Under the pieces are notes generated by a model that saw nothing but the letters and a program-made list of their open reading frames with translations, did no database searches and was not told where the DNA came from. 46,497 bases of DNA, from the NCBI RefSeq assembly GCF_008974245.1, contig NZ_BBZI01000018.1, forward strand, positions 1-46,497, given 5' to 3'. Positions 1 through 8,514 of the stretch are shown piece by piece. A program made the position numbers and the translations under genes. This stretch comes from Streptomyces abyssomicinicus (GTDB taxonomy: Bacteria; Actinomycetota; Actinomycetes; Streptomycetales; Streptomycetaceae). The stretch's first letter is position 1. Every line of letters begins with the position of its first letter.

Positions 1-1
1 T

Positions 2-163
2 GACTACTTGGATATTTGGTTCCTCCCTCGGCACTTCGGATGCCGCCTGTGCGGGCTCACACTCACGCAGGGGGAACTGGACCTTGCTGGAATCAAAGCC
101 CAAGTGCTCAACGCCGACGAAGAACCCGACCCCGACTGGGAACCCGACTTCGAGACGTACTGA
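2..163 (+). CDS. C-terminal end of a truncated protein with a CxxC pair
   Basis: An open frame runs in from the left edge and stops at TGA 161-163, giving 54 codons. It reads as real protein: an aromatic stretch, a CRLCG zinc-knuckle-like motif around codon 20, and an acidic tail ending in DFETY. C-terminal CxxC plus an acidic tail is seen in several uncharacterised actinomycete proteins. The start lies outside the window, so the function cannot be named. Confidence 0.5.
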   Translation, partial: DYLDIWFLPRHFGCRLCGLTLTQGELDLAGIKAQVLNADEEPDPDWEPDFETY

Positions 164-237
164 GCGCTGAAGCGCGAGATCCACTGCTAACCGTGATGCT
201 CCTGCAAGCCGTTAGCTCGCCGCACTGGCGAAGCAAG

Positions 238-264
238 CCACCCTGGCCTGGCCACTCAGGGTGG
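238..264 (+). terminator. Weak hairpin after the first gene fragment
   Basis: CCACCCTG (238-245) pairs with CAGGGTGG (257-264) around an 11-base loop. It lies 75 bases after the stop of the partial gene. No U-run follows. It is a possible terminator only. The rest of 164-425 shows no gene. Confidence 0.25.
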
Positions 265-425
265 TCCCCGAGGGCGCCATCTGGCGCATGGGGAAGCGTT
301 GCCGTCTCTGGCAGATCTACCTCAGCGGCCAGGCGGTTCGGGGTAGCGCCGGCGGCGCCGGACCGGGTCGTCGACACCGATCTCGTACCAGGGCTCGCCG
401 CGCTGGAGCCGGGCCGGGTGTTCAC

Positions 426-1135
426 TCACACCGCGACGGTGATCCCTTGGACATCGTCGGCGAGCGCCTGGAGGCGGTTGTCGAGCAGGTGTTCCGCCTT
501 GCCCGCCAGGACGGCGTGGAGCCGCGGGAAGGTCTTCGAGCGGGTGTAGCGGTGGCGCTGCCAGAACGGGAGCGTGGTGCCGATCGTGCCGCGAGAGCCT
601 TCCCAGACGCGATGTCCGGCGTAACGCTCGTAGTCCCAGACCTCACGTGCGAGGCGGGCCTGGGACATGGTGCCGTTGTCGAGTTCGAAGAGGCGCACCT
701 CGCTGGTCTTCGTCGGGAGGGCGAGGACGGCGTCGGTGTTGAAGCTGAGGCCGGTCTCCTTGATGGCGTGGTGGACTCCCACCTGCCAGTCGGTCAGGTG
801 AGTGCGGCCGCCGTAGGCGAGGATCATGTGTCGGTGACCGCGATGCTGTGCGGGCCGAACCATGCCTGCACGGCTTTGACGCCGGTGCCGGCCTTCGGGC
901 GGAGCGGCAGTTCGTTGCCGTCGGCCAAGGCCTTTTGGCCGGCCGGGGTCAGGTTCCAGATCGGGTGCCTGCCGCCCTTGCCGTTCGTCTCTACCAGCCC
1001 GAGCTCCGCCAGCTTGTTCATCGCTCTGCGCACGTAGGACCGGCCGTCGGCGTCCTCTCCCGTGATCACCTGGGCCATCTGCCGTACCGTCGCCATCCGC
1101 ACGCAGCCCAGCATCCGCAGCGCATCGGCGCGCAC
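426..1135 (-). pseudogene. Replication-relaxation family protein, split into two overlapping frames
   Basis: Two minus-strand frames together resemble one replication-relaxation family protein, a winged-helix plasmid or ICE protein of actinomycetes. The N-terminal part (824-1135, GTG start at 1135) has a winged-helix segment with RADALRMLGCV and LAELGLVET, and stops after HSIAVTDT. The C-terminal part begins at ATG 827 (frame open from 863, ends 426) with ILAYGG and continues into LFELDNGTMS and W.RHRYTRSKTFPRLHAVL. In homologues these segments join directly (PMAVNETVIALL-like), so a one-base frameshift is likely. The stop of the first and ATG of the second overlap as ATGA, so coupled translation of two halves cannot be excluded. 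A serine/threonine kinase tail lies just upstream. Confidence 0.6.
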
Positions 1136-1196
1136 CTTGGCCGCTGGATCGGACTTCTTCCCCTTCGTCGAGGTCTGAGGGGAAGGGAGAGAGGGC

Positions 1197-1330
1197 TCAC
1201 CATGCGACGGTCAGCTCCTTCGGGGTGGGGCGGTCGGCGGGGTCTGGGGCCAGGCACGCGGTGATGGCGTCCTCGGAGGCGGGGAAGGGCCACGGCCGGA
1301 CGCCGCGCAGCGCGGTGGTGGTGCCCCGGG
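1197..1330 (-). pseudogene. Remnant of a serine/threonine protein kinase C-lobe
   Basis: The minus-strand frame ending TGA at 1197-1199 contains ITACLAPDPADRPTPKEL, which matches the end of bacterial Ser/Thr kinase domains (CL..DP..RPT). Only about 45 residues are recognisable and nothing upstream resembles the catalytic loop or P-loop. It is therefore a leftover 3' fragment. Its stop is about 60 bases before the replication-relaxation start. Confidence 0.4.
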
Positions 1331-1429
1331 CGATGACGGTCAGCTTTCCGGCCGGTCGAGGTCGTCGTCCTCTCAGTGCCCTCAAAGGTCGGCCGCGTGG
1401 TAGGTGCCGCCGCGCACTGCTTCATGTCA

Positions 1430-1763
1430 GCGGCCCGCGGGAGCAAACTCACACCTCTGGGGCACTGGGAGACGGCGGAAGACGTCGTTGCCGCCATGCT
1501 GGTGGTGGAAGTCCTCACGCAGAGCTTCGCCCCACCCGCGCGTGCCATGGAAAAGCTCACCCCCGAGGTCCGGTTCTTGCGGCTCGGGTCCGGATCACAT
1601 GGGGCCGCTTTTCAATGAGGACTGGTCGGTGGATCTGGGCGCCAGGAAGTTGTACGGGCTGCGCTGTTACCACTTCGCGGCGTTCCTGAGTAAGGAATGG
1701 CGTCGTCATGACTTTGCGTGGGGGCGCCTCGACCGGTCCCGTTATGCAGATCACGAACGGTGA
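1430..1763 (+). pseudogene. Remnant of a patatin-like (DUF3376-type) protein C-terminus
   Basis: Two plus-strand frames look like consecutive parts of one protein. The first has a helix-rich stretch with VVEVLTQSFAPPARA and VRFLRLGS. The second has GPLFNEDWSVDL followed by LYGLRCYHFAAFLSKEW and WGRLD. A segment of this form (ELV..LAVEVVTRAF; FG.RLAHFG.F..R.WR.NDF.WGRLD) closes actinomycete patatin-like proteins with a DUF3376 tail. The catalytic GXSXG region is absent and the frames shift near 1600. This is a decayed fragment bordering the small CRISPR array. Confidence 0.45.
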
Positions 1764-1826
1764 TCTACGAGAGGACCCTGGCAGCCGCGGGCGCCGTCGT
1801 TGACGTTGAGCCGCAGCACCGGCAGG

Positions 1827-2084
1827 GTTGCGGCCCTCGGTCGCCCCGAAGGGCGACCGCCATGGTTCGGGCAGTGATGACGGATCCCTCGCGTCTAAGG
1901 TTGCGACCCTCAGCCGCCCCGGAGGGCGACCGCCACCATGGGCTACTCGACGACCGTCCGCGTGGGACCGGCGTTGCGACCCTCGGCCGCCCCGAAGGGC
2001 GACCGCCACAGGACGTAGGTGCTGTCCGGGGTGCCTGTGCCGATCTGGTTGCGACCCTCGGTCGCCCCGGAGGGCGACCGCCAC
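1827..2084 (-). CRISPR. Small type I-C CRISPR array, 4 repeats and 3 spacers
   Basis: Four 37-base repeats lie at 1827-1863, 1900-1936, 1973-2009 and 2048-2084, with spacers of 36, 36 and 38 bases. Read on the minus strand they match the large array's repeat (GTGG, a 9-bp stem around TCCG, then AGGGTCGCAAC). The unit at 2048-2084 is canonical. The one at 1827-1863 is the most degenerate (first base changed, CGCAAC preceded by GGGC). This fits a leader on the cas3 side and a trailer at 1827, with transcription away from the cas genes. Confidence 0.93.
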
Positions 2085-2346
2085 GCTGCCTGAGCAGCGC
2101 GAAAGGCGTATCCCGCAGCCTAACGACAAGGCGTCACGGGTGACACATCGAGTGATTCCGAACATTCGACTTCGGTGCGACCCGCGTGTCGCGTGTGTGC
2201 TTGAGGTTCCGAAGTAACCCGGTGGCTCCGTGAGCCGAGGTGAGCTTAGCTGTCACACCTTGTCCAGGCAGGTGTCGGCCCCTCCCTCTACGGTCCGTAC
2301 TGAGCGCGCGGTCCCGACCTGTGCCGTGCATTGGTGAGGGGGAACG
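2085..2346. promoter_or_regulatory. Shared leader/promoter region between small array and cas3
   Basis: This 262-base gap separates the minus-strand array from the plus-strand cas operon, so it should hold both the array leader and the cas promoter. The array-proximal part is less GC-rich than its surroundings. It includes a small palindromic TCACGGGTGA (about 2130-2140) and a TGTCAC near 2251. A strong ribosome-binding site (GAGGGGGAACG) precedes cas3 ATG 2347. No ORF here looks real. Confidence 0.5.
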
Positions 2347-4659
2347 ATGGCAGACGATGCGCTGCTGTACGCACACAGTCTGAGCGATGTCACGAAGGTG
2401 CGGCACACCCTGGAGGACCATCTGCGTGGTTCAGCGGCGCTGGCGGGGCGCTTCGGGGAGGTGTTCGGGGCCGGGGAGCTGGCGGAGTACCTGGCCCTGG
2501 TGCACGACGTCGGCAAGGGACCGTGCGCCTGGCAGGAAAAGCTCAGGGCCGTCGAGGCCTCGGGCGGGAGGGTGGGGATTCCGCACAAGCACGCCGGCAC
2601 GGTGCTGGCGGAACAACACACGTTTCTGGCCTGCGCGGCGGTGGTGTTCGGGCACCACGGCGGGCTTCCCGACATGGAGCGGCTGCGCAGGGAGCTGTTG
2701 AGGGCCCGGCCAGGCGGTCCCGAGGCCGCGCGGGTTGAGGAAGCGATCGGGGCCGTCGAGCGGGTCGTGCCGGAGATCCGCCGCTCGGCGCGCATTGCTC
2801 CGCCGGGCTGGCTCCGTGATCTGCCTAAGCGCGAGGGGCAGCTCGGGCTTGAGCTTCTGGTGCGCATGCTCTTCTCGTGCGTGGTGGACGCGGACTTCCT
2901 GGACACGTCCGCCCACTTCGCCGGTACGAAGGCACTGGTGCAGGAGCCGGTGGACATGGCCGGGCTGGTGGAGCGGTACGAGTCGCGCCGGCAGCTGCAT
3001 CTTGCAGGGCGGGAGCCCTCGCCGCGGGTGGATTCCCTGCGTCAGTCGGTGTACGAGCAGGCGTGCGCTGCGGCGTCGGGTGAGCCGGGTGTCTACGTCC
3101 TGCATGTTCCGACCGGCGGGGCGAAGACGCTGGCCGCGGGTGGCTTCGCGTTGCGGCATGCGGCGGAGCACGGCAAGCGTCGGGTGGTGCTGGCAGTGCC
3201 GTTCATCTCGATCACAGAGCAGAATGCGGCTGTCTACCGGGATCTGCTGGATCCCGAGCCGGACAGCGGGGAGCCGGTGGTGGTTCTGGAGCATCACAGT
3301 GCCGTGGATCTGGGTCCCGAGGAGGCGGGGGTCGGGGTCGATGACGGCACGCTGACCGAGGAACAGCGGGATGAGCTGCGGGAGCGTGCGCGGACGGCGC
3401 GGCTGGCGGCGGAGAACTGGGATGCGCCGTTCGTCGTGACCACGACGGTCCGGTTGTTCGAGTCGCTGTTCTCTCACCGTCCGTCGCAGGTGCGCCGTCT
3501 GCACAATCTGGCCGGCTCCGTGCTCGTGCTCGACGAGGTGCAGGCTCTGCCGGACCGGCTCCTCGCGCCGATCCTGAGCGGGCTGCGGGGGCTGGTGGAC
3601 CACTTCGGGGCGACGGTGCTTCTGGTCTCGGCGACTCAGCCGTCGTTCTGGCAGCTCTCACCCTGGAAGGGGCTGGAGCGCAAGGCGATCGTCGACGACC
3701 CGACGGCCCTGTTTGAAGCGCTGCGGCGCGTGGAATACGACTGGCGTACCGGGGACGACGTCATCCTGGAGAGCATCGCCCGCGAGGCCGCGGGGCATGC
3801 GCAGGTGTTGACGGTGGTCGGGACGACGCGGGATGCGGCCCGGTTCCACCGGCATCTGGAGGCGGCCTCCGCCGAGGGGCCGGTGCTCCATCTCTCGACG
3901 CGAATGACGGCGGCTCACCGCCGGGAGGTCATCGCCGAGATCCGCGAGTTGCTGCGGCAAGGCTCGCCGGTGCAGGTGGTGTCGACCAGCCTCATCGAGG
4001 CGGGCGTCGACGTCGACTTCCCCCGGGTCTACCGGTCGTGGGCGCCGCCGGAATCACTGCAGCAAGCCGCCGGCCGCTGCAACCGGGACGGACATCTGGA
4101 GGACGGCGGCACGGTGGTCGTCTTCGACCCCGTCGACGGTGGACGCCCGCGCAGCAAGGAGTACCAGGCCGCGCTGGACGCGGGAGAGATGTACTTCGGA
4201 CCGCGGCTGGCCAAGCCGGACGACCTGGAGGCCCTGGATTCCTACTACCGGGAGCGTTACGCCTACCAGCAGGGGGGAGATCCCGAGTCCGGTCTGGGGG
4301 CCGAGATCCAGAAGCTGAGGCGTGCTCTCGACTTCCCCCAGGTCGACCGGGACTTTCAGATGATCGACAACGAGCACATCGTGCCCGTTGTGGTCATCCG
4401 CCGGGAGGACGACCGAGAGCACATCGAAGCGGCTGTCGCACAATTGACGGATCGTTTCCGGTCATGTGGGCCCGAGGTCTTGCGGAGCCTCCAGCCTCAC
4501 ACGGCGTCGTTGCCGAAGCGGGAGGCCGAGGAAGCTCTGCGCTCAGGGCTGGCTGAGCTGGTCACTGGTGACCTTCTGCTCTGGCACGGTGCCTACCACG
4601 AACGACGTGGCCTGGACCCGGACGAGCCGGAGAGTCCCGACGCCTACGGCATGGTCTGA
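2347..4659 (+). CDS. cas3: CRISPR-associated nuclease/helicase Cas3, type I-C
   Basis: Cas3 unwinds and degrades target DNA once Cascade has formed an R-loop. The 770-residue protein has an N-terminal HD nuclease (HDVGKG near residue 58; HKHAG and GHHGG further on). The SF2 helicase core follows: Walker A as VPTGGAKTLA near 258, DEVQ box in VLDEVQALP near 400, motif III SATQ, motif V TSLIEAGVDVDFP and motif VI QAAGRCNRDG near 580. Length and order are normal for I-C. In Walker A an alanine stands where the final glycine before Lys is usual. The ATG has a strong Shine-Dalgarno. It heads the operon but is separated from cas5c by a 14-bp hairpin. Confidence 0.96.
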   Translation: MADDALLYAHSLSDVTKVRHTLEDHLRGSAALAGRFGEVFGAGELAEYLALVHDVGKGPCAWQEKLRAVEASGGRVGIPHKHAGTVLAEQHTFLACAAVVFGHHGGLPDMERLRRELLRARPGGPEAARVEEAIGAVERVVPEIRRSARIAPPGWLRDLPKREGQLGLELLVRMLFSCVVDADFLDTSAHFAGTKALVQEPVDMAGLVERYESRRQLHLAGREPSPRVDSLRQSVYEQACAAASGEPGVYVLHVPTGGAKTLAAGGFALRHAAEHGKRRVVLAVPFISITEQNAAVYRDLLDPEPDSGEPVVVLEHHSAVDLGPEEAGVGVDDGTLTEEQRDELRERARTARLAAENWDAPFVVTTTVRLFESLFSHRPSQVRRLHNLAGSVLVLDEVQALPDRLLAPILSGLRGLVDHFGATVLLVSATQPSFWQLSPWKGLERKAIVDDPTALFEALRRVEYDWRTGDDVILESIAREAAGHAQVLTVVGTTRDAARFHRHLEAASAEGPVLHLSTRMTAAHRREVIAEIRELLRQGSPVQVVSTSLIEAGVDVDFPRVYRSWAPPESLQQAAGRCNRDGHLEDGGTVVVFDPVDGGRPRSKEYQAALDAGEMYFGPRLAKPDDLEALDSYYRERYAYQQGGDPESGLGAEIQKLRRALDFPQVDRDFQMIDNEHIVPVVVIRREDDREHIEAAVAQLTDRFRSCGPEVLRSLQPHTASLPKREAEEALRSGLAELVTGDLLLWHGAYHERRGLDPDEPESPDAYGMV

Positions 4660-4666
4660 CCCGGTC

Positions 4667-4702
4667 AGGGCTGTGCCGGTGCCGCAGGACCGGCACAGCC
4701 CT
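4667..4702 (+). terminator. Strong intra-operon hairpin between cas3 and cas5c
   Basis: AGGGCTGTGCCGGT (4667-4680) is perfectly complementary to 4689-4702, a 14-bp stem with an 8-base loop, starting 7 bases after the cas3 stop. There is no U-run, as is common in Streptomyces terminators. It could end a cas3-only transcript or attenuate read-through into the Cascade genes. Confidence 0.7.
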
Positions 4703-4824
4703 GCAAAGGTCGGCAAGAACAAGCCGCTGGTCAGCGGTCGTTGTCAGTGGGGGTGCATATGGTGCGCAGTCATCACGACCTTCTCGAAGAGGCGAAGGCG
4801 TGGTGAGCAACTTGGGGGTTGCAC

Positions 4825-5577
4825 ATGGCCGTTGAAACGGTCCCTGTCTCGGTCGACCGCCGGGGCAATGGGGGATGGATGTTTCCGGATCTGGTGGTGG
4901 AGGTGTCCGGGCCGCTGGCCTGCTTCACCCGTCCGGAGTTGAAGGTGGAGCGGGTCTCGTATCCGGTGATGACCCCGTCGGCTGCGGTGGGGGTGCTGGA
5001 GGCGATCTTCTGGAAGCCGGAGATGGCGTACGTCATCACGGCGATCGAGGTGTTGAAGCCGATCGAGTGGACGCAGGTCCGCCGTAACGAGGTCAAGTCC
5101 GTGGTCAGTGCCACGGAGGTCGCCGCGCTGCGGAAGGACCCCACGCGCCGCTACGACGTGGAGAGGGACCGCGACCAGCGCAACAGCATGCTGCTGCGGG
5201 ACGTGCACTACCGGATCCGTGCGCAGATCCTGCGGGCGCCGCACGCCATGGACGTGCCGGAGCAGAAGTACCGGGACCAGCTCCGTCGAAGGGTCGACAA
5301 GGGGGCCTGCTTCTCGGAGCCGTATCTCGGCTGCCGAGAGTTCAGCGCCGCCTTCGGTCCGCAGACGGACGCCCAGCCGATCGGGCGGGACGAGGACCTC
5401 GGTGTCATGCTGCACTCGATCTCCTATCCCGACTCCGGCGGGGAGCAGTACCGCTGGTTCCACGCCCGGCTGCTGCAGGGCGTGATGACGGTGCCGCTCG
5501 CTCCGCTCGGCGCTGACGCGGTCGCGATGCCCGCCTCGTCGGGATGGCGGGCCGACGGTCCGCGTGCGGGGCGGTGA
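4825..5577 (+). CDS. cas5c: Cas5c (Cas5d), type I-C crRNA-processing Cascade subunit
   Basis: In type I-C systems Cas5c replaces Cas6: it cuts pre-crRNA at the repeat stem and caps the 5' handle in Cascade. The 250-residue product has the Cas5 N-terminus (VEVSGPLACFTRPELKVER), the glycine-poor PSAAVGVLEAIFWKP helix, and the QRNSMLLRDVHYRIRAQI segment typical of the subtype. ATG 4825 is preferred, with TTG 4819 in frame just upstream; GGGGG lies before both. A possible 15-codon ORF (ATG near 4758) sits between the cas3 hairpin and this gene. Its TGA stop lies in the spacer before cas8c ATG 5585, giving tight coupling. Confidence 0.93.
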   Translation: MAVETVPVSVDRRGNGGWMFPDLVVEVSGPLACFTRPELKVERVSYPVMTPSAAVGVLEAIFWKPEMAYVITAIEVLKPIEWTQVRRNEVKSVVSATEVAALRKDPTRRYDVERDRDQRNSMLLRDVHYRIRAQILRAPHAMDVPEQKYRDQLRRRVDKGACFSEPYLGCREFSAAFGPQTDAQPIGRDEDLGVMLHSISYPDSGGEQYRWFHARLLQGVMTVPLAPLGADAVAMPASSGWRADGPRAGR

Positions 5578-5584
5578 GGCCGGC

Positions 5585-7417
5585 ATGCTGCTGCACCGCC
5601 TGACCGAGTACGCCACGCGTGCCGAGGCGGACGACGAGTTGCCGCCTCCGTACTACCGGCCCAAGCGGATCCAGTGGATCCTGCGGATCTCGCAGGACGG
5701 AACCTCCGCGACGTTCGTGGACCGGCGTCCGGCGAAGGGCGAGAAGGCTCAGGAGACGACCGCTCCCTACGTCTACCGCTCCGGCACCATGCCGCCGCCG
5801 TACCTGATGGTGGACACGGCCCAGTACGTTCTGGCCCTGCCGAAGCAGACTCCGGGCACGCCCGTCACCGAACGGGCGGTCGAGGACGCGCGGCGCAGGC
5901 GTGAGGCGTACGCGGCTCTGCTGCTGGAGTGGGCGAACGCGGTGCCGGACGATCCCCACGCCGAGGCGGTGCGGACGTTCGTGACCACGGGTGTCCTGCA
6001 GTCGCTCACCGCGCCGGAGGAGATGACGGCGGCCGACAACATCGCGCTGATGATCGGCCCCACCTGGCTGCACCGGCTGCGCAGCGCGGAGGAGATGTGG
6101 GCCGGTGTCGTGCGCTCCCGCAAGTCCGGCAAGGCCGGCGAGGCGGTCACCGGTCTGTGCCTGGTCTGCGGCAAGGACGGGGAACTGCTCAGCACGATCC
6201 CGGAGAGCATCAAGTCGGGGGCGATCCCCTCCGGCGGCCGGGGCCGCGACGCCCAGCTCGTCAGCATCAACGCCGCCGCGCAGGGGCGGGGCGGGGCTAT
6301 CCAACTGGTCAACACTCCCGTGTGCGAGCCGTGCGGCGGCCGGGCCATGGCCGCCCTCAACCTGCTCCTCGCCAGTGGCACGAACCGCCGGCCCGCCGCC
6401 GACTCGGTCACCGTGTGGTGGACACAGAAGAAGGTCGACGACCTCTTCGAGCTCCTGGACACCGCCACCGACGCCGCGGTGGCCGGCCTCCTGAACTCGC
6501 TCCACAAGCATCCCGACCCGGTCTCCGCCGAGCGGGTCGACCCCAGCGCCTACTACGCACTGACCCTCGGCCTCAACAATGCCCGGGCCGTCGTCCTGGA
6601 CTGGCTGGACATCCCCGTCGGGCGGCTCCGCAACCACCTCGGCGCCTGGTTCGAGCACCACCGCGTCCACGACGGCTGGAACGAGCGGCACGTGTACCTG
6701 CCGCTGTGGCGGCTGGCCCTGGCCGCCGGCCGCTGGGACGCCAAGGCCAACAAATACGTCTCCGGCAGCGCGCCCAAAGGGCTGGAACAGGAACTTCTCC
6801 ACGCCGCCCTGGCCCGCGGCCCCGTCCCCGCCCGGCTCCTGCCCCACCTGCTGCAGCGCATCCGCGCGGACCGCCGTATCGACCACCCGCGCACCGCCCT
6901 GCTGCGTCTCGCGCTCCACCCGAACCGGAAGGACCACCAGGTGACCTCCCCCGCCGACCGCCTCGACACCGCGCAGCGCGACCCCGGCTACCTGTGTGGC
7001 CGCGTCTTCGCCGTCCTGGAAGCCATCCAGTACGCGGCGCTCCCGGAGGTGAAGGCCACCATCGGCGACAAGTTCTTCGGCACCGCGATGACCGCCCCGG
7101 CGGCCGTCCTCAAGACGCTTCGCCTGGGTGCCAACGCCCACCTCAAGCGGCTGCGCCGCGACAGGCCGGGCGCCTATACGGCGCTCAGCAGACGGCTGTC
7201 GGAGACGTTCGCCGCCTTCGACGCCAACGAGGGCATCCCCCTCCTGCTCACCACGATGCAGCAGGCGCGGTTCGTCCTCGGCTACGAGCAGCAGCGGGCG
7301 GCGGACTTCGCCGCCCGGGCCGCACACAAGAAGGCCAAGGCCGACGCCGACAGCACCGGCGCCCGCGCCGAAACCGAGACGGACGAGGCTGCTTCCACGC
7401 CGGAAGCCGCCAGCTAG
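5585..7417 (+). CDS. cas8c: Cas8c (Csd1), large subunit of type I-C Cascade
   Basis: Cas8c is the large subunit that recognises the PAM and recruits Cas3; in I-C an internal start can also yield a small Cas11-like product. The 610-residue protein begins MLLHRLTEYATRA and carries YYRPKRIQWIL, then two CxxC pairs near residues 192-195 (CLVC) and 247-250 (CEPC) that could hold zinc. The C-terminal 150 residues are helix-rich, as expected for the Cas11-like part. A low-complexity Lys/Ala/Glu tail ends the protein. GGTGAGG precedes ATG 5585; a GTG at 5564 overlapping cas5c is less likely. Confidence 0.93.
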   Translation: MLLHRLTEYATRAEADDELPPPYYRPKRIQWILRISQDGTSATFVDRRPAKGEKAQETTAPYVYRSGTMPPPYLMVDTAQYVLALPKQTPGTPVTERAVEDARRRREAYAALLLEWANAVPDDPHAEAVRTFVTTGVLQSLTAPEEMTAADNIALMIGPTWLHRLRSAEEMWAGVVRSRKSGKAGEAVTGLCLVCGKDGELLSTIPESIKSGAIPSGGRGRDAQLVSINAAAQGRGGAIQLVNTPVCEPCGGRAMAALNLLLASGTNRRPAADSVTVWWTQKKVDDLFELLDTATDAAVAGLLNSLHKHPDPVSAERVDPSAYYALTLGLNNARAVVLDWLDIPVGRLRNHLGAWFEHHRVHDGWNERHVYLPLWRLALAAGRWDAKANKYVSGSAPKGLEQELLHAALARGPVPARLLPHLLQRIRADRRIDHPRTALLRLALHPNRKDHQVTSPADRLDTAQRDPGYLCGRVFAVLEAIQYAALPEVKATIGDKFFGTAMTAPAAVLKTLRLGANAHLKRLRRDRPGAYTALSRRLSETFAAFDANEGIPLLLTTMQQARFVLGYEQQRAADFAARAAHKKAKADADSTGARAETETDEAASTPEAAS

Positions 7418-7557
7418 CCGACACCGGCCCGCACGGCATCCGGCGTCTCCAGCTCATCCGTCGCACCACTCTTCGACTCACTCCTCGCCCGGCCGCCCCG
7501 CACCCACGGAGCGGCGGCCAGGCAATCCCAGCGCTCTGACCGAAGGGGAAACAGATC

Positions 7558-8427
7558 ATGACCAGCCCGCACCTCGACCCGAACCGCAAGATGGACTTCG
7601 TCTTCCTCCTGGAGGCCCGTGACAGCAACCCCAACGGCGACCCCGACGCCGGTGGCATGCCCCGCACGGACCCCGTCTCCGGCCAAGGACTGATCACCGA
7701 CGTCGCCCTCAAGCGGAAGATCCGCAACACCGTCTCCCTGCTCAACGAGGAGGAGAAGAAGCCCGGCTACGACATCTACGTCGAGGCCGGCGTCTCCCTC
7801 AACAGCCAGCACGAGCGCGCCTACGCCGCCGACGCCGCAGGCTCCGACGCCGGCCAGCTCGACGCCCAGGCGTGGATGTGCAAGACCTTCTTCGACGTCC
7901 GCATGTTCGGCGCCGTGATGACCACCGGGCAGAAGAACCGCCAGGCCGGCCGCGTCCGCGGACCCGTCCAGCTCACCTTCTCCCGCTCCGTCGACCCGAT
8001 CACCCCGCTCGAGTTCGGCATCACCCGCGTCACCCCCACCAAGAGCGAGGACCTCGTCAAGAAGGACACCGAGATGGGGTCCAAGCACATCGTCCCCTAC
8101 GGCGTCTACCGCGGAGAGGGACACTTCAGCGCCCCGCTCGCAGGCCGCACCGGCGTCACCGAGGACGACCTCGCCATGTTCTGGCGCGCCTTCACCCTCA
8201 TGTTCGACCACGACCGCGCCGCCGCCCGCGGCGAACTCAACCTCCGCGGGCTGTACGTCTTCACCCACGACGACAGGTTCGGCCGCGCCCCCGCCCGCCA
8301 GCTCCTGGACCGCGTGACCGTCAAGGGCCCCGGCGACGCCACCGCCCGCTCCTTCAGCGACTACCAGATCGAGGTCCACGACACCGACCTGCCCGAGGGC
8401 GTCGCCCTGACCACCCTGATCGGATGA
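7558..8427 (+). CDS. cas7c: Cas7c (Csd2), backbone subunit of type I-C Cascade
   Basis: Cas7c copies polymerise along the crRNA spacer and bind target DNA. The 289-residue product shows the Csd2 hallmark NPNGDPDAGG followed by P.TDP.SGQGLITDVALKRKIRN near residues 23-60, and a later Q.TFSRSVDPI stretch. Length is normal for the family. AAGGGGA lies about 9 bases before ATG 7558. It closes the operon; a strong hairpin and then the large CRISPR array follow. The usual next genes, cas4-cas1-cas2, are absent. Confidence 0.95.
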   Translation: MTSPHLDPNRKMDFVFLLEARDSNPNGDPDAGGMPRTDPVSGQGLITDVALKRKIRNTVSLLNEEEKKPGYDIYVEAGVSLNSQHERAYAADAAGSDAGQLDAQAWMCKTFFDVRMFGAVMTTGQKNRQAGRVRGPVQLTFSRSVDPITPLEFGITRVTPTKSEDLVKKDTEMGSKHIVPYGVYRGEGHFSAPLAGRTGVTEDDLAMFWRAFTLMFDHDRAAARGELNLRGLYVFTHDDRFGRAPARQLLDRVTVKGPGDATARSFSDYQIEVHDTDLPEGVALTTLIG

Positions 8428-8442
8428 CCGTCGCACCACAAG

Positions 8443-8483
8443 GGGCGGAGAGGGAGAGCTCACCCAGGTCTCCCTCTCCGCCC
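8443..8483 (+). terminator. 15-bp hairpin between cas7c and the large CRISPR array
   Basis: GGGCGGAGAGGGAGA (8443-8457) pairs perfectly with 8469-8483 across an 11-base loop. It starts 15 bases after the cas7c stop and ends only 31 bases before the first repeat. It should terminate or attenuate the cas transcript and leaves little room for an independent array leader. Confidence 0.75.
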
Positions 8484-8514
8484 TGGAGCACTACGTCTCC
8501 CCTGCTCAGTCAGG

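Noticed and set aside
5405..7327. 640-codon minus-strand ORF under cas8c
   Set aside because: Antisense shadow of a high-GC gene; valine/glycine/arginine-rich without any family motif.
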